Below are positions 11,395 through 24,257 of a DNA stretch of 64,000 nt, piece after piece. Below the pieces are notes generated by a model. It ran no database searches and was not told the DNA's origin. It saw nothing but the letters and a program-made list of their open reading frames with translations. The number at the start of each line of letters is the position of its first letter. Position 1 is the stretch's first letter. Source of the DNA: Syngnathus acus. Its lineage: Eukaryota > Chordata > Actinopteri > Syngnathiformes > Syngnathidae. Where the stretch lies: positions 2,093,501-2,157,500 of the forward strand of contig NC_051103.1 of the NCBI RefSeq assembly GCF_901709675.1, in the 5' to 3' direction. A program made the translations under genes and the position numbers.

Positions 11395-14300
11395 CGGCCA
11401 AAGACACGCCCCCTGTCCCTCACCTCTATCAATAAGCGCGCACACGCGCACCAACAAAACAAAAAGTTGTTTTTCTTTCAGTTTAAACAGGACAACGACG
11501 GTCAACAACAAAATACTTTCATTTTATTCCTTAACGTTGACAAAAATCTAATCATGAAAAAAAGCTTCATTCGATCCATAGAACTGAAAGAACATATATT
11601 TTATCACGGTTATTCTCTCTTACTTCAGTGTAATTTCCATTGTTTGTTCATGTAATTGGAATTATAGTTAAATTGATTTCTTTTTCTAATTTTAAGAGAG
11701 GGGCGTCTATATTGGACTGACAAGAACGGGAGAAGTAAAAAGGCTTTTATTCGAATTGAGAGCTTCCTTTATTTTTGGCATGTCAAGTACACTTGTGGCG
11801 ACCTTTGACTTGGAAAGAACAATCTTCAAAGATCACAATTGCGCTTCTTCATGACGTTGATGTTTGTCTTTGCCATCACCACGCACACACGCACGCCCAC
11901 AGAGAATGCTGCATGGGTCACATGAGTGGGCCGGCTCGACCTACTTTTAACCAATCAGAGAATAGAGATAACCTGCACGCGCACGCGCAAGTACGCACAC
12001 ACGGAAGCGTGCAAGCCGTCACGCCCCCCCAGCCTTGTCACATTGAACCTCATGTTTTCCACACGCTGAGCAAAACAAATGAAAGCAAGGGAGCATGGGA
12101 GTACAAGAAGGAAAACAAAGTTTCCAAATTAAAAAATATTGGCTCAACTTGCTCACTTTTATTTATGCCACAATGGGGAAACTTTGATTACACAATTACA
12201 ATAAAAAAAGTCACAGAAATGGATAAACAAACAAAGAAAGACATTTGTCAAAGACTCACGCTAACATCTAGTTTCCACGGCAACAAGAAGCTCCGCCTAC
12301 ATATTGGCGTCCTGCTAGCCTTTTGCAGCCTCCGAGGTTGTCCTTTTCATCGTCATGGCGATGGCCATCGGCGCCCTCAAGGAACTAGTCTGCATCAAAA
12401 GGCGAGACGGCGACAAAGAATGCTCTGGTAACAAACGATGACAATGTCACAAAACTCCAACTTTGTCCAGCTATAAATAGTTCACATAGCAAACACGCAC
12501 AGGGTACATATTTGAAGTACTTGATGCCCAGCTCAGGTACGCCTCCTCTCAATCATGAGTCAACTAAACGCTGGCCTGGAGGTACAACAGCAATCCTAGA
12601 TTCTATTGAAAAAGGTGTGCCACAAGGATCCTAACTGGATACCTTGACACACTTTCCAAAAAAGGAAAACAAAGCAGTGTCACACACGTTCGCCTACTAT
12701 AAATGCAACAAAAATTTTGGATTTCAGACGAATGCCAGTGATTGTTTGAAAAAACAAAGATGGCTGACGGTGTCACATATGAATCCAATTCACAAGCTCT
12801 TTGCGTTATGTTTTGTTTTTGACAATCTCGCCGGTGGCCTACAAACGGCCGAGAACAGGTGAGGACAAAAGCAAAGGGGGGGAGCTGCAGTTATGAAACA
12901 AGAGAGATGCTGACCCCCCCCCCCCCCCCCCCCCATACACACACACACTCAACAAAACACAACACGTACACACGCCGACTGACCCGAAGCGGGCTTACGC
13001 AAGATTCAAGTCAGAGTGAAATCGATCGCCCTGGCAAAGCACAAAGCGCCAGCGGGACGCTGAAAAATGGAGGCCAAGCACAATGGGACAAAGGAGGAAG
13101 GATCGATGCGGGAACCGCCCGCTCGCTGCATTTGCGGCAAATCTTGCTAAGATATGCCCCAGAAAAAGAAAAGCAGTTGCTCATGCTTGCGGACGCCAAA
13201 AGACGCTGAGCCGCGTTAGCCACAACCCGTCGCCCGGCTCTCGAGCAAAGACGGCAACCCCCCTGCCGGGTTGCAGACTGCGTTTGAAAACCAGGCTCCG
13301 CGGCAGGCGGGTGGTCATTAGCGCCGGGCGAGCCCACCCGCCAGCGCTCAATTGGGTCAAAGCGGGCTGGAAGAGGATGAAGAGGTCCTTTGGCCACACT
13401 GCGAGTCTTGAGCTCGGCAATCTCAGCCTCCGGCCTCCTCGTGCTCCATCCCGTGGACTCCTCGGCCAGCTCCATCCGTAGCGCTCGGCCGGGTCTCTTC
13501 TGCCGCTCCCGCCCCTTCCTAAATGGGAGGACACGTTGCAAACAAAGTGAGCGCCCACTGTGTCTCTTAAATAGAAAATAATTCATTTGCTTGAATTTAG
13601 AGTTTATCTTACCATTATTTCATGACTGGTAAGCTCATGAAATGATGAACATGTGCAATGTACGCGTAAACCTGCTCATATTTTCCTCCTTCACACACAC
13701 AAGAAAGATGACACTCGGGAAGGAGGTCACAGGAACTGTAATGACATAAGACACACACACCTGACACACTTTGAGCAGGAAAACACTGCCGACGGCGTGT
13801 AAGACGACAACGACCCAAAAACAAACACACACACACACGCCACAAACACAAGTGCTGTAAAGCAGCTGTGTGCACATCAAGTGCATACGCGTGTGCGCGT
13901 TGGGGCTGTTTACCAACATTGGGCTCGCGTGCTGAATATGGCAGGCGAGTGGCCAAGTTGGCAGCCAATCACATGGCTTGCTACTTCAACAAGCTTCTCC
14001 CTGTCAACCTGCACGGATTATGCCTGATCCAAAACCTGGGCCTCTTTAGGCAAGGTAGCGTGTGTGTGTGCGTGTGTGTGTGCGTGTGTGTGTGTGTGTG
14101 TGCACGCTACAGGTTGAGTAACCAACAGCAGGAGCTGTCTTGTTTCCAGCTGTGGCCTGGAAGGGGGGATTGGGGGCAGAAGGGCACTTTTGGCCAGGCG
14201 TGTGCACAACCACAAACAACGTGAAAAAAAAGGAGCAGTACGTGTGCGGCGGCTTTTGAGCGGACGAGGCGGCGTTGACGTGGCAACGGTGAGGTGAGCG

Positions 14301-15170
14301 CGTCTCAGATTGTCGTCGCCATGGCAACGCACACTTGCGGCCGCTTGCCTCACCGCTGGCATCACGCTCACTTTTTGACATCCTTTCTTTCCACCTGCTC
14401 TTCATTCTTTTGCGCTTCCATCCTTCCTTCCTTGAAAGCAATCCTTGAAGAAAAAAGAAAAAAACGTTGTTTTTTTTTAACCAAATGACCCAAGCGGGCG
14501 TTGTGCCAATTGATTGGTTTACACAACGCGAGGCTTCAACAAACAAACAAAAAACAAAGCAACAAAAACGAAACAGGAAGAATTTCCCTCCCACGCCCGC
14601 TCGCCCACCTGGACCACTTTGGCTGCTTTAAAGGGAAAGAAGAAGGGAAGAAAAAAAAGTGGAGGTGAGCCCGCCTTACCTGATGAGCTATTTTAAAGCG
14701 CACGGACCCACACACAAGTCAAGTACAGGCAGCCGAATATTTATGGCACCAGGCAGTGGCATATATATATATATATTTTTGCATTGATTGCGCTGTTCCT
14801 GTCGAAAAGGGCTCCTACGGTTAAATCCTGGTTATAGCACGCCCTCTAGTGTCCTTTTTTATTATGACACATTGAATCACATCCACTTGCGCTCCAACCT
14901 GTAAGGATGAGAATTTTTTCTCAGCATGACAACAACTTTAAACACTTTCCCACTTTGCATTTTCTAAGATACGATTTTGTCCCTGCGTGATGTTTTACTT
15001 CCACACTTGTCTTTTTACAATAAAGGCGTGAGGGAGGGAGGGGGGTCCGGGTGTTGAAAGAAAGTGTTTTTTGAGTTCAGGGTGTTGAAATAAAGTGTTT
15101 CATGAGTGCGTAATGCAAAAAGCAGAAGTGGCACGCTTCCTGCTTTAGGAAATCACAAAGACTTTGCCAG
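11395..15170. other. hlf-GPCR intergenic region
   Basis: No gene is recognised. It contains a C-run (about 12915-12934), CA/GT microsatellites (about 13820-13840 and 14058-14102), an (AT)n at 14761-14776 and an X-box-like site at 14315-14328. Open frames up to 218 codons (11775-12431) have low-complexity or compositionally random translations and no family features. Confidence 0.45.
14058..14102. repeat. (GT)n microsatellite with CGTG interruptions
   Basis: Roughly 45 bp of GT units interrupted by GC steps, in the hlf-GPCR spacer. Confidence 0.9.
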
Positions 15171-16417
15171 ATGTCTCGATCGGACGGGGAAGCGAGAAGC
15201 ACGCCGGCGCCCGGCACGCCGGCGCCCGGAGGCGGGTGCCCGCCGGTGGGCATCCAGCTGGAGGGCATCATCCTGCCCCCGGTGCTGACGCTGGACGTGG
15301 TGCTGGGCCTGCTGGGCAATGCGGTGGCGCTGTGGGTCTTCTGCTTCCGGCTCAAGCGCTGGAACGCCAACACGGTGTTCCTGGTCAACCTGGTGGCGGC
15401 CGACTTCCTGGCCCTGGTCAGCCTGCCGCTGCGCATCCACGCCCTGCTGGCTGGCCGCTGGGTGTTTGGCGACGTCGCCTGCCGCCTCAACCTCTTTCTT
15501 ATGTTCTCCAACCGCACCGCCAGCATCGCGCTCATGACCGTCATCGCCTTCTACCGATACGCCAAGGTCAGAGGTTACGCCCGCCTGCCCAGCCGTGCCC
15601 GTTTTCTCTGATGAAGATGTCTTGTCCGTCGCCAGGTGGTCCACCCTCTGGGCCGCTTGACCCGCTTGAGCAAGCGGCAGGCGGGCGTCTTGGCGCTGCT
15701 GGTGTGGCTGCTGGTGAGCGCTCCTCGCCTGCCCATGCTGGCCTACGACCACGTCAAGCGCGGCCGCGGCGCCCCCCAGTGCTTCTTCTTCACGTCCTAC
15801 CAGGAGGCCTCTCGCGGTAGCCCCGCCGAACGTCTTGTAGAAGCACTTCACATTGGGAGCGCGCGCCGTGCAGGCGACTAAAGGCCGAAAACCGCGTGTG
15901 GGCAGGCATCGTGATCCTGGTGGCGATGCACCGCGTGCTGACCGTGCTGGAGTTCGTGGTGGCGCTGGCTCTGCTGCTCTTCTGCTGGGTGCGGATTCGT
16001 CGCTCGCTCACGAGCCACCGGCAGATGGGAGACGGCGGCAAGGTGCGCAAGGCGCTGCGCGTGTGCGCCGCCATCGTGGCCATCTTCCTGCTCTGCTTCC
16101 TGCCCACCAGCGTCACCACGCTGGGCCTGTGGCTGAGCCGCTCGCTGCGGCCGCACGACTGCGCTTCCTTCTACGCGCTCACCCAGCTCACCATCGTCTC
16201 GCTGGGCCTCAACTTCCTCAACTCGGCCCTGGACCCCATCCTCTACGTCTTCTCCAGCTCAGTCTTCAGGAAGGCGCTCCTGGCTGCCGTGCCCCCGCGA
16301 CTGCGCCGCTGCCGGGCGTGGGACGCCGACTCGTCCGAGAGCGGCGGCGCGTCTCGCTCCACCGGCCAGGTGGAGCTTGGGACCGTGAGGCCGACCCCTG
16401 CCGCTGAAGCTTTGTGA
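15171..16417 (+). CDS. Class A GPCR of the OXER1/HCAR/GPR31 group
   Basis: Three exons: 15171-15566, 15636-15816, 15906-16417. Canonical splice sites, phases join, 362 residues. Seven hydrophobic segments are visible. TM1 has GLLGNAVALWVF, TM2 has NLVAADFLALVSLPLRI, TM3 ends AFYRYAKVVHPL, TM5 follows LTVLEFVVALALLLFCW, TM6 has IFLLCFLPTSV and TM7 has NSALDPILY. The NTVFLVNLVAADFL and KVVHP blocks, the LEF at TM5 and the FLNS.LDP.LY ending resemble oxoeicosanoid receptor 1 and hydroxycarboxylic acid receptors, which sense fatty-acid-derived ligands through Gi. The TM3 E/DRY acid is replaced by Tyr (YRY at 128-130); OXER1 has NRY there. Mammalian members are essentially intronless in their coding region, so two introns are unusual. 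It could be oxer1 or a fish-specific paralogue; I cannot decide. Confidence 0.85.
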
Positions 16418-16687
16418 GATGCCACGCAAGCTCGTTTGCTCCTCGACAAATCGTTCAAAGCGCGACAATGCAATCATGCATTTCCTAATTATTCTGAAAA
16501 ATCATTTTAGGTTATTTGAGGTAATGTTTTGTTTCAGAAGTGTGCAGCTTTCACTTTCAAAAAAGGTCGCTGACTGAAATCAAGCACTCTGAGCATAGCA
16601 CCACCAAGCGGACAGATTGTACAACTACATCAACACGTCAACTCTCGTCGTCTGTCTGCACGTTTTTGTTTGTCGAGGAGCAGCGAA

Positions 16688-16693
16688 AATAAA
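16688..16693 (+). terminator. Poly(A) signal of the OXER/HCAR-like GPCR
   Basis: AATAAA about 270 bp after the stop and just before the LINE fragment starts. Confidence 0.5.
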
Positions 16694-16741
16694 TTCAACA
16701 GCAAGCGTGTCAATCAAAATGAAATAAAATAAAATGACTTA

Positions 16742-18100
16742 CCCCATGCTGCGTTCACGTCCCGAGTGGCTCTGCATGTTGGTGTTGTCAAACGGTCCTC
16801 TGAGGATGCCATCTGCTCTGCCCTCCACTCGGCCCTCACCCACCTGGAGAGAAGGGACTCGTATGTGAGATTGCTGTTTGTGGACTTCAGTTCTGCCTTC
16901 AACACCATTGTGCCACAACGACTCACCTGCAAACTAGACAAGCTGGGCCTCAGTACCTACCTCTGCAACAGGCTGCTGGACTTCCTCTGTCAGAGGCCTC
17001 AGGTGGTACGTGTTGGCGACAAAATCTCCGCCAGCATCATGCTGAGCACGGGGGCCCCCCAAGGCTGCGTGCTCAGTCCGCTGCTCTTCACCCTGCTGAC
17101 GCATGACTGCGCTGCAACCTACAGCAACAACCGCATAGTGAAATTTGCTGACGACACGACTCTGGTGGGTCTCATCACCAAGGGCGACGAGACTCAATAC
17201 AGGTTGGAGGTTGACCTTCTGACCACGTGGTGCAGGGACAACAACCTCCTGCTGAACGTCAACAAGACCAAGGAGATTGTTGTTGACTTACGGAAGGGTC
17301 ACACCCAACACCTGCCGCTGACCATCGACGGTGCTGTGGTGGAGAAAGTGAGCAGCACCAGGTTCCTGGGGGTGCACATCAGTGAGGATCTCTCCTGGTC
17401 CACCAACACCGCATCACTGGCGAAGAAAGCTCAGCGCCGCCTGTACTTCCTGAGGAAACTCAGGCGAGCAAGTGCTCCTCCGGCCGTCATGACTACATTC
17501 TACCGTGGCACCATTGAGAGCGTCCTCTCCGGTTGCATCGCTGTTTGGGGTGGTAGCTGCACTGAATACAACATGAAGGCCCTGCAGCGCATAGTGAACA
17601 CGGCTGGTAAGATTATTGGTGCTTCACTCCCCTCCCTGAAGGACATTTACACCTCCCATCTCACCCGCAAGGCGACCGCGATTGTGAGTGATGTGAGTCA
17701 CCCCGCTCACTCTTTGATCTTTTGCCCTCTGGGAAGAGGTACAGGAGCCTGCGCTCCCGCACCACCAGACTCACCAACAGCTTCATACTCCAGGCTGTTA
17801 GGATCCTGAACTCTCTGCCCCCTTCTGCGTAGCGTCCTGTACTTTTGCGCTATATTCTGACTGTCTGCTGTATGCACACTTGCTCCATTTTTGCTCCTCT
17901 TATTTATGTTATTTGTTTATTTATTATTTATTCATCACTCTTATTTATTCATTGTTTGTGCCTTTTTATTTTTTTTGTGTTGTTTACTTGTATGTATATA
18001 TTGTGTACTATGTCTTGTCACCGTGGGATAGTGGGAACGTAATTTCGATTTCTTTGTGTGTCTTGACATGTGAAGAAATTGACAAAGCAGACTTTGACTT
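16742..18100 (+). mobile_element. 5'-truncated non-LTR retrotransposon (CR1/L2/Rex1-type LINE)
   Basis: A frame at 16766-17809 encodes the reverse transcriptase core: [28 protein letters not shown], the catalytic [17 protein letters not shown] and [12 protein letters not shown], then the conserved C-terminal region [16 protein letters not shown]...[10 protein letters not shown]. The endonuclease part is missing at the 5' end. Near 17710 the frame shifts relative to the expected [18 protein letters not shown] reading, which continues in another frame to a TAG at about 17832. The 3' tail carries TTGACATGTGAAGAAATTGACAA-like sequence before flanking DNA. The copy is therefore dead. Confidence 0.85.
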
Positions 18101-18952
18101 TTGCTTCAAATATTGTTTCATTTTGATTACATTAACAGCATAATTAAAAACCAACTAGGAATCATAAGTGCTATAGAAAATCGATAGAGATCAAAAGATA
18201 AAATATGACAATGTCTCATCACGAGCAAGCCCGTAAGGTGTTTGCGGCTGCTTTGCATCAAGACAAAGGCAGATTGTGGAGATGTCACTTTAAGTGGACC
18301 TACTTCAGATGCCGCCAATATAAAACATCACCGTGACAACCCGATGGTGGGAGGAGAAAAAGAAAAAAAATGCCACTGTGAGCATTTAATTTCATGCTTC
18401 TATCAGACCACTTGAGCATGGTGGCAAATAAAACATCTTCATAACCATGTCCAAGGCCATTCCAGCTCTGTCAACCAACAGTAGGACTACTTGTGTAGAC
18501 ATTTTAGGCCCAGTGCTGTCCAGAGTTCTAGTTCTGGAACAGATGGGTTGATTTTTCTTTTTAACAGCCAAGCGTTGGCATGCTCACCCTGAAGGGCCAA
18601 ATCAGCACTGCTGATAGCACAAGTGGGCCACTTTGACTCCTTCACGCAGGCTCTCCAGCAATCAGCGGCGCTATTAGCGGCCGGCGCCGATTCACGGCTC
18701 ATCTGGATAAAGGACCCTCAGCATACATGCGGGACAGACACACCATCAGGCGCTGCATGTTTGTCTGCCAAAGAGCTTAAACAAAATGTCACCGCCACCA
18801 GCAGCAGTCAGTGAATGCATCGCTGCTTAGTCCATAACCTCACATTGGACGGGTTTAATTTGAGAAAAATCAGTCATTCGGAAAAGCGGCGAGAAATTTG
18901 AAAAATATTTTGGCCCACATTTGCCTAACATGAAGAAATTCACATTTTAAAG
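18101..18952. other. Intergenic, no recognised content
   Basis: AT-rich to mixed DNA between the LINE and the hAT remnant. Small frames have no recognisable similarity. Confidence 0.4.
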
Positions 18953-20074
18953 CAGGGGTGTCCAAACTACGGCCCGCGGGCCAACTGCGGCACTTAGAAT
19001 TCTTAACACAAACTGTAAATATGTTTTTAGAACAACTTTTATTATAATTCTTTTTATAACAAGGTAGAAGTGTACATACTGTAAATATGTTCTTAGAACT
19101 CTATTATAACAATTTTCTATAACAAGGTACAACACTGTAAATATGTTTTTAGAACTCTTATAACCTTTTTTTTAAAAAAAAAAAAAAAAAGGTACAAGTG
19201 TACGCACTGCAATTGTGTGGGCACTCCTTGCCTTCTGCTGGCGTGTGGGCAGGTTTTGTGCCATAATTCCTCAATTTAGAAGTTTTATTTTGACTTTTAA
19301 TTCTTTTTTTCAATTTAGGAAAAAAATCCACGATGTAGTGAAACCGCGATAAACAAACCGTGATGTAGCGAGGGATTACTGTACATCACTGAAAATCAAG
19401 GCAATTGTGTTTGTCTAATTTGTAAAGAGACTGTTGCCTTGTTTAAGGATTTCAACTTAAAGAGACACTATCAGACTAAACATGCGAACACAAACGACCA
19501 GCTAACAGGGAGTGACCGCGCTGATAAAGTGAAGCAGCTCCAAGCTGAACTGGCATCACAACAGCGATTCTTCACACGAGACTGAGTCAAAAATAAATAT
19601 TACTAAAGCAAGCTACGAAGTGGCCATGTTAAGACTGTTATGGACCTGTAGACCTGACAAACTATTACTGAAAGATAATGTAAAATTCAGACAGACGTAA
19701 AATTCACTAGTTTTAAGTTTTAATAGACAACTTTGCATTACTTATAACTCCCGTTTAAAATGTTCATGAGGCAAAAGTAATTTTAAACTCATGTAAATTT
19801 AAGGTATTTCATACAGTTTGTTCAATGTTATCTGACTCTTCAGATTTGAATGAAAGGCAGAATGTGTTTTTAGAGTTGTTCACATCTGCCTGAGTGACTC
19901 ATATTTGGTTATTTTGTCATTTGAAAAAGACAATTGCGACAATGAAATTTGTTTTATAACTGTGTATTTGCATGACATTTTTGTCGTTAAAAAGTGTCCG
20001 AAAAAACTATTGGCCCCCGGGCCCCTTCACTTTATCAAATCTGGCCCTCCTTGCAAAAAGTTTGGACACCCCTG
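18953..20074 (+). mobile_element. hAT element remnant with BED-finger coding relic (copy 2)
   Basis: 1122 bp, ends CAGGGGTGTCCAAACT, flanked by a perfect 8-bp duplication TTTTAAAG (18945-18952, 20075-20082). Around 19390-19580 the plus strand reads a BED zinc-finger relic (FVICKETVALFKDFNLKRHY, then QTKHANTND) followed by LQAELASQQRFF, typical of ZBED/GTF2IRD2-like hAT transposases; the rest of the transposase is gone. About 19010-19170 holds three degenerate copies of a roughly 57-bp unit (CTGTAAATATGTT.TTAGAAC). A segment ending TGTAGCGAGGGATTACTGTA near 19381 looks like one end of a Tigger-type MITE nested inside. Confidence 0.85.
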
Positions 20075-20214
20075 TTTTAAAGCATGAAGCTAAGTGTTGG
20101 CAACCATTTGATGAAACCTGAACAGAAATAAAACTGATTAAAATTGAGCAGTTACATTTTTTAAACTACTCAGAATTATTACAAAGGAAAGTCATTCAAG
20201 TTGCGTTTCAGCCA

Positions 20215-20220
20215 TTTATT
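20215..20220 (-). terminator. Poly(A) signal of the secreted repeat-protein gene
   Basis: AATAAA on the minus strand, about 100 bp after the stop codon. Confidence 0.55.
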
Positions 20221-20316
20221 AAATCTTATTCAGCAACAAATCAGCAAGCCGATTCTGGAAGAAAGAAAGGCAAATTAAATAAATGAATATTGAAGGGTCC
20301 ATGTGCATCTTTTACC

Positions 20317-23300
20317 TCACAAGATCTTTGTCGACAGTCTCTGGGAGGGAACGTAGGGATAGGCGACCCTTTGGGTGTAATGCATTTGGGACAATTCCTT
20401 TCGCTCTTGTTCATAGCCGTTGCGGTTGCGAACGATGTAAGTCGGGACCTCCATCTTGCCCTCAATCTCCATGTCGCCAGCAGCATCATCAACTTCTTCG
20501 TTGTGCTGCTCCTCATCAAAATAATCGCCGGGGAACTCGTCAAACACCCAAGGGGCACCAGGGATCTCTGACAAGTGGCCCGAACCTTTGCTAGGGTGGC
20601 TTGGGTCGGAAGAGCTCGACTGGTGGACGTTCCAGGTGGAGACACCGGCGGCGGGGTCTGAACCTTCAAGTTGAGAAGTGCCGTGGTGGTCAGGGTCCAC
20701 ACGAGGGAAAAGCCGATGGCCTGCTGAATGCCAGTTAGAATCAGGATGAGCAGGCTGTCCTTTCACACCAGAGTCAGTGGGAAGTCTTGAGGGTTTGTAG
20801 CTGGAAGCATGATCTGGGACATGAGCTGACGGCACCCCGGTAGAAGCTGGCTTTCTCCCCCACTCGGTCACCTTGCCAGCAGCAGCACCACCAGGAATGA
20901 CTGAGGGCTTGAAACTGGGTGACCAGTGGGAGGCTGAACCGTACGCGGGCCAACGGCCAGCGGGACCGCTTGCAGGCTGGCCCTTGCCAAAGAGAGGGCC
21001 GACTTGAACTTTCGTCAAAGGTGAGCCACCCGGATTGGCTTCCAGGTGCTGGTTCGGTGTGGCGCCGCCACTTGGCTTGTAGCTGGAGGGGCCGGGAAAC
21101 TTGAATGGGCTGGTTGCTGCCCATCTCGGCTGCTTCTGAGCAGTGTCAACTTGAACGCCACCAGTTGCAGGTGTCATATGGTCCGGGTGCCAGTTGCCAC
21201 TTTGACTCTCTGCAAGTTGGCCCTTGCCAGGAGGAGAACCCACTTTGCTCCAACTGGGTTGAGCCTTTCTGCCGGAGCCTGTGGTGGGATGAAGAGCAGG
21301 TGAGGGTTTGTACCTCGGAGCTTGCTCAACTTTACTGGATGCTGACCAACGTTGATGAGATGCTTGCGGTCCTTCACCTAAGCCAGGACTCACTTCGGGA
21401 GCAGCTGGTGGAGTGAAGCCTTGGGCCCAAGTTGGGGGAAGATGGCCACCTTCATTCCATACTTGCTGCCCATGGACAGTGTCAACTTCAGCAGGAGAGT
21501 GTTCATAGCTAGGATGTTGTACATCAAGTGGACTGTATGCTGACCATCTTTGTTGAAAGTTAACACCTCGATGAGGTGCAAGCTGTCGTTCCCCTGTTCC
21601 AGGACTCACTCTGGGCGGAATCTTAGAAGTAGCTGGTGGATAGAAGACTTGCTTGTATATGGCCCAACTTTGGGGAAGGTTGCCACCTACATTCCATACT
21701 TGGCGCCGCTGGACAGAGTCTACTTCAGCAGGGGAGGGTTCGTAGATGGGATGTTCCTCTTCAAATGGGCTGGAGGTTGACCAATAAGGTGTGCTAGGAC
21801 TCACTTTGGTAGGAACCTCAGGAGAGAAGCCTTGGGCCCAAGTTGGGGGAAGATGGCCACCTTCATTCCATACTTGCTGCCCATGGCCAGAGTCAACTTC
21901 AGTGGTTGAGGGTTCGTAGCTGGGGTGTTCCTCAAATGGACTGTAGGCTGACCAGCTTTGTTGCACGTGGCCACCAGGACTCACTTTGACACCTTTGTTA
22001 GGAAACTCAGGAACAGCCGGTGGAGAGTAGCCTTGGGCCCAAGTTGGGGGAAGATGGCCACCTTCATTCCATACTTGCTGCCCATGGCCAGAGTCAACTT
22101 CAGCAGTTGAAGGTTCATAGATTGGATTTTGTTCAGAGCGACTGTACGCTGACCAACTTTGTTGCACGTGGCCACCAGGAGGAGATACCAGCTGCGTTAT
22201 ACCTGTGATAGGACTCAATTTGACACCTTTGGGAGGAATCTCGGGAGCAGCCGGTGAAGAATAGACTTGGGCCCAAGTTGGGGGAAGCTTGCCGGGTTTA
22301 TAGCTAGGAGGTTTCACATCAAATCGGCTGTACTCTTGTTCTTCCCCTGCTCCAGGACTCACTTTGGGAGGAATCTCGGGAGCAGCCGGTGAAGAATAGA
22401 CTTGGGCCCAAGTTGGGGGAAGATGGCCACCTTCATTCCATACTTGCTGCCCATGGCCAGAGTCAACTTCAGCAGTTGAAGGTTCATAGATTGGATTTTG
22501 TTCAAAGCGACTGTACGCTGACCAACTTTGTTGCACGTGGCCACCAGGAGGAGATACCAGCTGCGTTATACCTGTGATAGGACTCAATTTGACACCTTTG
22601 GGAGGAATCTCTGGAGCAGCCGGTGAAGAATAGACTTGGGCCCAAGTTGGGGGAAGCTTGCCGGGTTTATAGCTAGGAGGTTTCACATCAAATCGGCTGT
22701 ACTCTTGTTCTTCCCCTGCTCCAGGACTCACTTTGGGAGGAATCTCGGGAGCAGCCGGTGAAGAATAGACTTGGGCCCAAGTTGGGGGAAGCTTGCCGGG
22801 TTTATAGCTAGGAGGTTTCACATCAAATCGGCTGTACTCTTGTTCTTCCCCTGTTCCAGGACTCACTTTGGGAGGAATCTCAGGAGCGGCCGATGGAGAG
22901 AAGACTTGAGTGTAGACAGCCCAACTTGGGGGAAGCTTCCCAGCTGCATTCCGTACTTGCTGCCCCTTGACAGTGTCAACTTGAGCAGGTGAGGGTTCGT
23001 GGATGGGACGTGGCTGGTCAAACGGGCTGGAGGCTGACCAACCTTTCTTGCCACCTGAAAAAACATGGTGGCCTTTCCCAGCAGGATTCTCAGGAGCTGT
23101 TGGCAATTCATAGTTGGAAGGGGGCTCATAGACCGGATTGAACAATGGCCAAGTTGGAGGCAGACTTCCGCTTGGAGTCAACGAGAGTTTCCCCATGACC
23201 GTGTCGACTTGGACTAAACCGGTTGCGGGTCGGTAGCCGGAAGGTTGCACATCACCCACTGCCCAGCTTTGTCGGTGGCCACCAGAATGAGCCACGTTGT

Positions 23301-24223
23301 CTCCCTTTCCGCTGACTGGACTCTCGGAAGCAGTTGGCGATTCAATGCTGGACGTTTGCTCGTACAAGGGCCAATTTTGGGGCAGGCCGCCACCCACAAC
23401 AGATGCTGGCTGCCCTTTGGCCGTGTGGGAAGGAGTCCCTTTCTCGCCACCAGGAAGGACCACGGGAACAGTTGGAGCTTCATGGCCGGAGAGAGGCTCG
23501 TACTCCGAAAGGTATTCAGCCAAACTTGAGGGCAGGTTGCTACCTGGATACGCCGTTTGCCGGCCCTCCAAAGAGTCATCTTTGACCTGATGAGTTGAGG
23601 GCTTGGAGCCGGAAGGTTGTTCGTGGACCGGAGTGTACGATTCCCAACTGTGGTGGTGCTGGATACCTGGATGCTCTGCCATTGCCATGCTAGCTTGATG
23701 CCCAGCATTAGAGGGGATGACTTTGGACGTTTGAGCAGAAAGTGGCCATCTTGAACCTGAAAGCACAGGTTTGGCAAATTGGCTATCAGCATGAGCAGGA
23801 GCACTTGAGTGCTGGTTGGAGTTTCCTGCATAGGCCGCAAGATGCGCATCAGAGGTTGCCGGGCTGGACTGGGACCAGCTGCCAGATGTGGGCTCGGCAG
23901 ATTGGCCCTTAGGGAACCCGTGAGAGTATGTTTGCTGCACCGACATGAGAGAAGGGCGCAGGTCTTCAGGTGGCCCAGAATTGGACTTGAATGGAGGCCT
24001 GAGGGAGTCTGAGAAGAAAAGGGGGGGGGGGGGGGGGGGGTCACAATGAGAAACTGCACTAAGTGTTGAAGTTAATGAAGCCACACAAAGTTGGATACTT
24101 ACATTTTTGTTGCACTGGGACACTTGCAGCATTGCTAATTATCAGCAAGCAGATCCAAGAAAACCTGTGCAAGTAAAAACATGGCAAAGCTCAATAAACA
24201 TTCCAATACAAGTCCGGAGAGAC

Positions 24224-24257
<34 letters not shown>

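Noticed and set aside
11775-12431. 218-codon open frame on the plus strand upstream of the GPCR
   Set aside because: No family features, no splice logic, composition like neighbouring non-coding DNA.
13011-13586. 191-codon minus-strand frame in the hlf-GPCR spacer
   Set aside because: No similarity, and an overlapping plus-strand frame is equally long; compositional accident.
15153-15851. Long frame antisense to the GPCR
   Set aside because: Mirror of a GC-rich coding region; crosses the GPCR intron and has no protein similarity.
24033-24132. Upstream extension of the large repeat-protein frame to an ATG at 24132
   Set aside because: It reads through the intron poly-pyrimidine tract; the spliced version restores a signal peptide and matching phases.
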